Assembly: GCF_025996515.1 (NCBI RefSeq)
Contig: NZ_BLRH01000060.1
Coordinates: forward strand, 558,001-622,000
Direction of reading: 5' to 3'
Source of the DNA: Rhizohabitans arisaemae
Lineage (GTDB): Bacteria > Actinomycetota > Actinomycetes > Streptosporangiales > Streptosporangiaceae
Length of the DNA stretch: 64,000 bases
In this document: positions 59,375 through 64,000 of the stretch, in pieces
Numbering within the stretch: position 1 is the stretch's first letter
How the letters are laid out: the number at the start of each line of letters is the position of its first letter
Notes under the pieces: generated by a model
Seen by the model: the letters and a program-made list of their open reading frames with translations, nothing else
Databases searched by the model: none
What the model was told of the DNA's origin: nothing
Translations under genes and position numbers: made by a program

Positions 59375-59584
59375 GCGGTTAGCCTTGCTCGGTGACCTCC
59401 GGCCACCTTCGCAGGGCTTTTGCGTTTATCTGAGGGACGACCCCCAGACCCCCGCAGGCGAGAGGGGACTCCGTCCCCCTCGCGCTCCCCCTTGCCCGGG
59501 TCGGGGTCGGGAACGATCAATCCTAGATTGGTTCTTTGTCCTTCGTGCCCGTTGCATGCCCGTGCGGTTGATCGTCAGGGTCGG
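59375..59584. repeat. duplicate of the flank that follows the second att
   Basis: About 190 bases resembling 58259-58450: the same hairpin terminator, the same GACGACCCCCAGACCCCCGC segment, and a CGTGCCCGT/CATGCCCGT pair 11 bases apart at 59544 and 59555. Either this is the native flank of the tRNA gene or the left end of a third, lost element. It ends at the stop of the response regulator gene. Confidence 0.7.
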
Positions 59585-60265
59585 TCAGCCGGCGGCCGAT
59601 GGGCCGCCTGGGGAGATCAGTCCGGTTTCGTAGGCCAGCACGACGGCCTGGACACGGTCGCGGAGGCCGAGTTTGGACAGGATGCGGGCGATGTGGGTTT
59701 TCACCGTCGCCGCGCTGAGAGTCAGCCGATCGGCCAGTTCGGCGTTGCTGAGGCCGGTGGCGAGCAGGCGTAGCACCTCCAGTTCTCGAGGCGTCAACTC
59801 GGACAGATCGCGGTGGAGGTCGGCCTTCACCTCGTCACGGGGCGCGAAACGCTCGATTAGGCGGCGGGTGATGGTCGGCGCGAGCAAGGCGTCGCCGGTG
59901 CGCACCAGACGTACCGCGGCCACCAGGTGCTCGGGGCTGACGTCTTTGAGCAGGAAGCCGCTGGCGCCGGCGGTGAGAGCGGCGTAGACGTAGTGGTCGA
60001 GATCGTAAGTGGTCAGGATTACGACGCGGGTCTCGTTCACCTCACCACGCATGATCTGACGGGTGGCTTCGATGCCGTCCATCCGCGGCATCCGGATGTC
60101 CATGAGCACGACGTCCGGCCGGGTGCTCCGCACGGCGGCGACCGCTTCGGCTCCGTCGGCCGCCTCCGCCGTCACCTTGATGCCGTCGGCGGCGAGGATC
60201 ATCCGAAACCCGGTGCGGACCAGCGTCTGGTCGTCGGCGATGACCACGCGCAGCGGCCCGCTCAT
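59585..60265 (-). CDS. NarL/LuxR-type response regulator
   Basis: A 226-residue regulator. The receiver domain has the acidic pair ADD at residues 10-12 and the phosphoacceptor D56 in LMDIRMP; the C-terminal LuxR helix-turn-helix reads LTPRELEVLRLLATGLSNAE then AATVKTHIARILSKLGLRDR. The ATG at 60265 overlaps the kinase stop (ATGA). It controls unknown targets together with the kinase upstream; the exported hydrolase divergent from the pair is a candidate. Confidence 0.92.
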   Translation of the reverse strand: MSGPLRVVIADDQTLVRTGFRMILAADGIKVTAEAADGAEAVAAVRSTRPDVVLMDIRMPRMDGIEATRQIMRGEVNETRVVILTTYDLDHYVYAALTAGASGFLLKDVSPEHLVAAVRLVRTGDALLAPTITRRLIERFAPRDEVKADLHRDLSELTPRELEVLRLLATGLSNAELADRLTLSAATVKTHIARILSKLGLRDRVQAVVLAYETGLISPGGPSAAG

Positions 60266-61704
60266 ACGGCGGTCCATGGAATGCGGGCCGTGACCCGATA
60301 TCCGCCTCCGGTGCCGGCCCCGGCGACCAGGGTTCCGCCGTAGACGGCCAGCCGTTCACGCAGCCCGATCAGCCCGCGGCCGTTGCCGGCCCGCGGCTGG
60401 GGGCCCGGAACGCCACCGGTATCGGTGACCTCGATCTCCAGCCAGTCGCCGCTGTGGCCGATCGCGACGGACGCCGCCGCTCCGGCCGCGTGCTTCATCG
60501 TGTTGGTCAGAGCCTCCTGCACGACGCGGTAGACGGTGAGGCCGACCCCGTCGGGCAGGGAGTCCGGCGGGGAGAGTGCGACGTCCACCGACATCCCCGT
60601 GGCGCGTACCCGCTCGATGAGGCCGCCGAGTTGGTCGAGTCCGGGTTGCGGTTCAAGCCCGTCGTCCCGGCTGTCCGTGCGCCCGCCTTCCGCCCCGGCG
60701 AGCAGGCCCATGACGTTGCGCAGTTCGGCCATGGCGGCTCGACCGCTGCTTTCGATGGCGAGCAGCGCCTGTTTGGACAGTTCCGGCTCGGCGTCCATCA
60801 CTTTGCGCGCCGCGCCCGCCTGGATCACCATCACGCTCACATTGTGGGTCACCACATCGTGGAGTTCGGCGGCGATCCGGGAACGTTCGGCCTCGACCGC
60901 CTTCCGCATGGCGTCCTCCTGGGCCTGCCGGAGCTCGGTGAGCCGATCCCGGCTCCGGCGCAAGAACCGGATGACGCTCGCGCAGACCCCGGCGCTCAGC
61001 AGGACGACGTAGGGCCCCAGCCAACCGGGGAGACCGGGGAGGCCGGCCACGACGTCTCGGTCCACGACGCCGGCGAGCACGGCCGCGAGCAGGAGGCCGG
61101 CCACTGCGGGCACTCGGTTGCGGCTGTGGGCGACGGCACTGTAGCCGGCGATCGCGCAGGTCAGCACGGTGATCCACGTCTCGCCGCCGTTCGTGGCCAG
61201 CACTGCGAACACCACCGCCCAGAAGGTGGCGAGCGGATATCTGCGCCGGGCCGCCAGCGGTAAGGCGGTCAGCGCCACCAGGAGCGCGGGCGGCCCGTAC
61301 TCATTGGAGGCGGCACCGGTCGGCGGGTGGATCTGCGCCGGGGCAGGCGACCGGACGTCGATGCTCGTGTGCGGTAGCGCCGGAGGAGACGGAACTGCTG
61401 GAGGAGAGGGCACCGCCGGAGGAGACGGAACTGCTGGAGGAGAGGGCACCGCCGGAGGAGACGGAACCACCGGAGCAGGCCTTAGTTGCAACGACTCGAT
61501 CAGAGGGTGCGACTGCACGTCGACGCGATAGGCCGGGCCCGGGAGGCCCTCCGCCGCCATCAGTGCGGCAACGGTCAAGATGATCGCGAGCAGCGCGTCG
61601 GCGGCGAGAGCCCGGTAAGACGGACGGGCGATTCGCGGTTCCGGCCGCAATATGTCCCGCACGTATTGTCGCCAAAGCCGTCGTTCGTCTGCTGCCACCA
61701 GCAC
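60262..61704 (-). CDS. DesK/NarX-type sensor histidine kinase
   Basis: A kinase of about 480 residues. Several membrane helices lie in the N-terminal half, with an external loop containing five VPSPPA repeats at about residues 77-106. The phosphoacceptor His is in AAELHDVVTHNVSVM (HisKA_3), followed by the HATPase motifs (VVQEALTNTMKHA, GRGLIGLRERL). The start is uncertain: GTG at 61704 or 61698 gives VLVAADERRLW; earlier starts lack support. Cotranscribed with the response regulator. Confidence 0.88.
   Translation of the reverse strand: MLVAADERRLWRQYVRDILRPEPRIARPSYRALAADALLAIILTVAALMAAEGLPGPAYRVDVQSHPLIESLQLRPAPVVPSPPAVPSPPAVPSPPAVPSPPAVPSPPALPHTSIDVRSPAPAQIHPPTGAASNEYGPPALLVALTALPLAARRRYPLATFWAVVFAVLATNGGETWITVLTCAIAGYSAVAHSRNRVPAVAGLLLAAVLAGVVDRDVVAGLPGLPGWLGPYVVLLSAGVCASVIRFLRRSRDRLTELRQAQEDAMRKAVEAERSRIAAELHDVVTHNVSVMVIQAGAARKVMDAEPELSKQALLAIESSGRAAMAELRNVMGLLAGAEGGRTDSRDDGLEPQPGLDQLGGLIERVRATGMSVDVALSPPDSLPDGVGLTVYRVVQEALTNTMKHAAGAAASVAIGHSGDWLEIEVTDTGGVPGPQPRAGNGRGLIGLRERLAVYGGTLVAGAGTGGGYRVTARIPWTAV
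61381..61470. repeat. 18-bp tandem repeat inside the kinase gene
   Basis: Alternating 18-base units (GGAGGAGACGGAACTGCT and GGAGGAGAGGGCACCGCC on the plus strand) repeat about five times, encoding VPSPPA in the extracytoplasmic loop. Copy number is likely to vary by slippage without breaking the frame. Confidence 0.85.
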
Positions 61705-61938
61705 ATTGTCACGTTCGCATGACCTACCGCACATCGTCGTCAGTGACCACGGCGGTGGCCGTTGGGAGTACATCGCAGGGATGAGGCCGCGGGCGGGTCG
61801 TTCTGCGGAAGCCTCCAATACAGGTACAACGGCCGACGCGCGTGGATATCGACCGCCTCTAGCCTCGTCCCTGCCATCAGGCCGACGCGGGACTTCCCCG
61901 TCAAAGCGGCTGTCTCAATCGGAAGGACGGACACGTTC

Positions 61939-63243
61939 ATGGGTCATGTGACAGGGCCGGTGGATACGGGCATGCGGTACGGCGGCGCGGGCGCGCCGTC
62001 GTACACCGCCGGGAGAGAGGCGTCCGCCGCAGGGCGAAGCACCTCCCGGGGCAGAAGGAGCCGGATCCTGCGCAGCAGTGTGGTCGCCGCAGGGTTGCTT
62101 GCCTTCATGGCCACCACATCGACCGCGTCCGCGCAGTCCGCGCCTGCCTCGTCCGAGCCGGCATTGGGCAGCACGCTCTACCTGCCCAAGCCGACGGGTT
62201 CGCATCCGGTCGGCACCACGTCCCTGTACCTGAAGGACACCTCCCGTTCCGACCCCTGGGTCCCTTCGGTGAAAGCCCGGGAGCTCATGGTTTCCCTGTG
62301 GTACCCGGCCAAGTCGCCGGGCCGCAAGCGGGCCCCGTACATGACTCCCAAGGAGTCCGAACTCCTTCTGAAAAGCGGAGGAATCACCAGCGTGCCGCCC
62401 GACGCGCTGAGCAAGACGCGGACCAACGCCTTCACCGACGCCGGCCCGGCAGGCCGCAAGCGCGGTCTCCCCCTCATCGTGCTCTCCCCCGGCCACAGCA
62501 AGCCCCGGACCGAACTCACGGCGCTGGGCGAGGATCTGGCGAGCCGCGGCTACGTGGTGGCCACGATCGACCACACCTACGAGAACGTCGCCACGACCTT
62601 CCCCGACGGACGGGTCACCACCTGCGTCACGTGCGAGATCGACAAGACCCCGGCGTGGTGGGAGAAACTGGCGCAAGGCCGGGCGTCCGACGTCTCCTTC
62701 GTGCTCGACCAGTTGATCGGGTCGAACACGAAATGGAAGGGAGCCCGGCTGATCGACCCGTCGCGTATCGCGATGGCCGGTCACTCCGTCGGAGGGGCGA
62801 GCGCCATCGCGACCATGCTCAAAGACTCCCGGGTACGTGCCGGCGTCAACATGGACGGCACCACGGAGGTCCGGATCCCGGACGGCGGACTGTCGCGGCC
62901 GTTCCTGTTCCTGGGCAAGCCCGCCACTTACACCCCGGGTCAGGGAGAGGCGGCCGCCACCTGGGAACGTGACTGGAAGCAGCTGAACGGCTGGAAGCGC
63001 TGGCTCCTGGTGACCGGGGCCGAGCATACGTCCTTCACCGACTTCGGCGTGCTGCTCGACCAGGTCGGTATCGACGTCGGCGCCGACATCTCCGGTATCC
63101 GCGCCGTGGACATCACCCGCGGGTACGTCGCGGCCTTCTTCGACCTGCACCTGCGTAGGCGGCCCCAACCCCTGCTGGACAAGCCTTCGACCCGCTACCC
63201 CGAGGTCAAGCACTGCTCGGTCGAGACGAGAACCTGCCAGTAG
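61939..63243 (+). CDS. exported alpha/beta hydrolase (lipase / PAF-acetylhydrolase-like)
   Basis: A 434-residue exported esterase. Twin arginines (GRRSRILRSSVVAAGLLAFM, about residues 38-57) suggest Tat export. The nucleophile S283 lies in AGHSVGGAS, the acid is probably in NMDGT, and the histidine in GAEHTSF. The fold resembles platelet-activating-factor acetylhydrolase-like lipases of Streptomyces. GGAAGG precedes the ATG at 61939. Divergent from the two-component genes. Confidence 0.88.
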   Translation: MGHVTGPVDTGMRYGGAGAPSYTAGREASAAGRSTSRGRRSRILRSSVVAAGLLAFMATTSTASAQSAPASSEPALGSTLYLPKPTGSHPVGTTSLYLKDTSRSDPWVPSVKARELMVSLWYPAKSPGRKRAPYMTPKESELLLKSGGITSVPPDALSKTRTNAFTDAGPAGRKRGLPLIVLSPGHSKPRTELTALGEDLASRGYVVATIDHTYENVATTFPDGRVTTCVTCEIDKTPAWWEKLAQGRASDVSFVLDQLIGSNTKWKGARLIDPSRIAMAGHSVGGASAIATMLKDSRVRAGVNMDGTTEVRIPDGGLSRPFLFLGKPATYTPGQGEAAATWERDWKQLNGWKRWLLVTGAEHTSFTDFGVLLDQVGIDVGADISGIRAVDITRGYVAAFFDLHLRRRPQPLLDKPSTRYPEVKHCSVETRTCQ

Positions 63244-63447
63244 GACGCTGTCTGTCGCGTACCCATGCGGTTGATCTTGATTCTCTCTTACGGGCTCAGC
63301 CGGCTCCCGTACAGCGGCATGCGGCCTGGGTGATGTGGGTTCCGACTGGATCTGTACGGGCCTGCTCTTGGTCGATCCGCAGGTCGGTCGGGCGGGGAAA
63401 AAGCGGCAACTCCAAGATCGCCACCCAGCGTGATCTGCAATACCTGG
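63244..63447. other. non-coding stretch
   Basis: About 200 bases after the hydrolase gene in which I see no gene or strong signal. Confidence 0.3.
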
Positions 63448-63612
63448 TCAGTGCTGTGCCCGTACCGCCCACGGCCGGAGCTTCTCGGGGTTGCGTACGG
63501 CCCAGATGTGCTTGATCCTGTCGCCTGCGACGTCGAAGGCCATCACCGTCACGGTGACGCCTTCGTGCTGAACCACCAGGCCGGGCCGGCCGTTGACCGT
63601 ACGTTCCTGCTC
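63448..63612 (-). pseudogene. C-terminal relic of an ECF41-type sigma factor
   Basis: The minus-strand frame VNGRPGLVVQHEGVTVTVMA then IKHIWAVRNPEKLRPW is the end of the SnoaL-like C-terminal domain of SigJ/ECF41-type sigma factors, including the conserved NPEKL-x-x-W. The sigma domains that should precede it are absent; upstream bases are unrelated. I infer a 5' deletion. The frame extends to 63657 but that part is not family-like. Confidence 0.65.
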
Positions 63613-63678
63613 GTCACGTGACGAGCAGGGCAACGCACCCATCTTCCTACCTGTCACGACCTCTATCGGATTTCAGCG

Positions 63679-63999
63679 TTACGAGCGGGATCTGGCCGGG
63701 GGCGACGGCGAGGCATCCGCAGATGCGGCCGAGGAGATCCGGGCGGGCATCGCGTCGGCAGGCGATGCAGACCGCCGACGCGCGGCGACGACCACTGCGG
63801 CGGCCGCCACGAGTGTGAACACCGCTACCCCCGCGAAGGCGATCAGTGTCTGCCCATCGAGACGGGTCACCGGTATGCCGCGCTTCGCCTGCCAGGTGAG
63901 CACTGCGAACACACCGGTGTAGCCGAGGCCGGCGACGCCGACCAGCCGGGCCCGGACCCGCTCGTCTCGGAGCCAGCCATGACTGGCCGCGAGTACACC
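63679..63999 (-). CDS. membrane protein, C-terminal part (runs off the window)
   Basis: At least 106 residues remain open to the right edge on the minus strand. Two membrane helices (VGVAGLGYTGVFAVLTWQA and LIAFAGVAVFTLVAAAAVVV) precede a short charged and proline-rich tail. Family unknown because the N-terminus is outside the window. The 5' end is truncated by the window, not by mutation. Confidence 0.55.
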   Translation of the reverse strand, partial: GVLAASHGWLRDERVRARLVGVAGLGYTGVFAVLTWQAKRGIPVTRLDGQTLIAFAGVAVFTLVAAAAVVVAARRRSASPADAMPARISSAASADASPSPPARSRS

Positions 64000-64000
64000 C

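Overview
The window is high-GC, densely coded DNA with GTG/TTG starts and many 4-base stop/start overlaps. Mycothiol synthase (mshD), the MurT/GatD lipid II amidation pair, GlnR, an LmeA-like protein and a pSAM2-type integrative element with RepSA-like and TraB-like proteins all point to a filamentous actinomycete. The order asparaginase, dtd, ygfZ, Fur, DUF2470, FABP/nitrobindin, DsrE, with glnR not far away, resembles the core chromosome of Streptomyces relatives. A Streptosporangiales genus or similar is my guess and cannot be proved from this window.

Layout. 1-7 kb: housekeeping genes (asparaginase, D-aminoacyl-tRNA deacylase, YgfZ, Fur, DUF2470, nitrobindin-like, DsrE, GatD-MurT), with a structured RNA candidate behind a perfect Shine-Dalgarno at 3.35-3.55 kb and a ferredoxin relic at 1.55-1.73 kb. 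7-12.4 kb: a HerA/VirB4-like ATPase with a large membrane-anchored partner. 12.6-15.7 kb: three coupled membrane-anchored proteins facing an integral membrane protein. 15.9-20.4 kb: a sulfur operon (leader peptide, DUF4395, SseA, DUF1416), thioredoxin, ECF sigma/anti-sigma, LmeA-like and MoaD/ThiS-like genes. 20.5 kb: glnR. 21.3-33.7 kb: one tightly coupled operon equivalent to the E. coli yehI-yehL-yehM-yehP-yehQ set (DUF4132, giant protein, MoxR ATPase, fused DUF5682-VWA, SWIM). 33.7-39.6 kb: palindromic repeats, secreted 5'-nucleotidase, MshD, PlsC, PiT phosphate transporter and its DUF47 partner. 40-43.6 kb: three tandem paralogous secreted proteins and dcd, with a duplicated dcd tail marking how the array grew.

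43.7-58.3 kb is an intact actinomycete integrative and conjugative element (AICE) in a tRNA-Gly(CCC) gene: integrase, excisionase, RepSA-like initiator, TraB/FtsK translocase, two small conserved genes, a GntR regulator with an operator array, two small coupled genes, an XRE regulator, a Nudix hydrolase, and cargo headed by a 1236-residue membrane-anchored NB-ARC/WD40 protein whose 14 WD repeats are almost identical. A 42-bp att repeat bounds it and 20-bp arm-type repeats sit near both ends. A third att copy at 59.3 kb plus a different family of paired 11-bp-spaced repeats shows that at least one further, degraded element (58.2-59.4 kb) lies in tandem.

59.6-64 kb: a NarL/DesK two-component system, an exported alpha/beta hydrolase, a truncated ECF41-type sigma factor relic and a membrane protein running off the right edge. 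The features most worth following up are the NB-ARC/WD40 protein with recently homogenised repeats, the tandem att array and the 12-kb MoxR/VWA operon.
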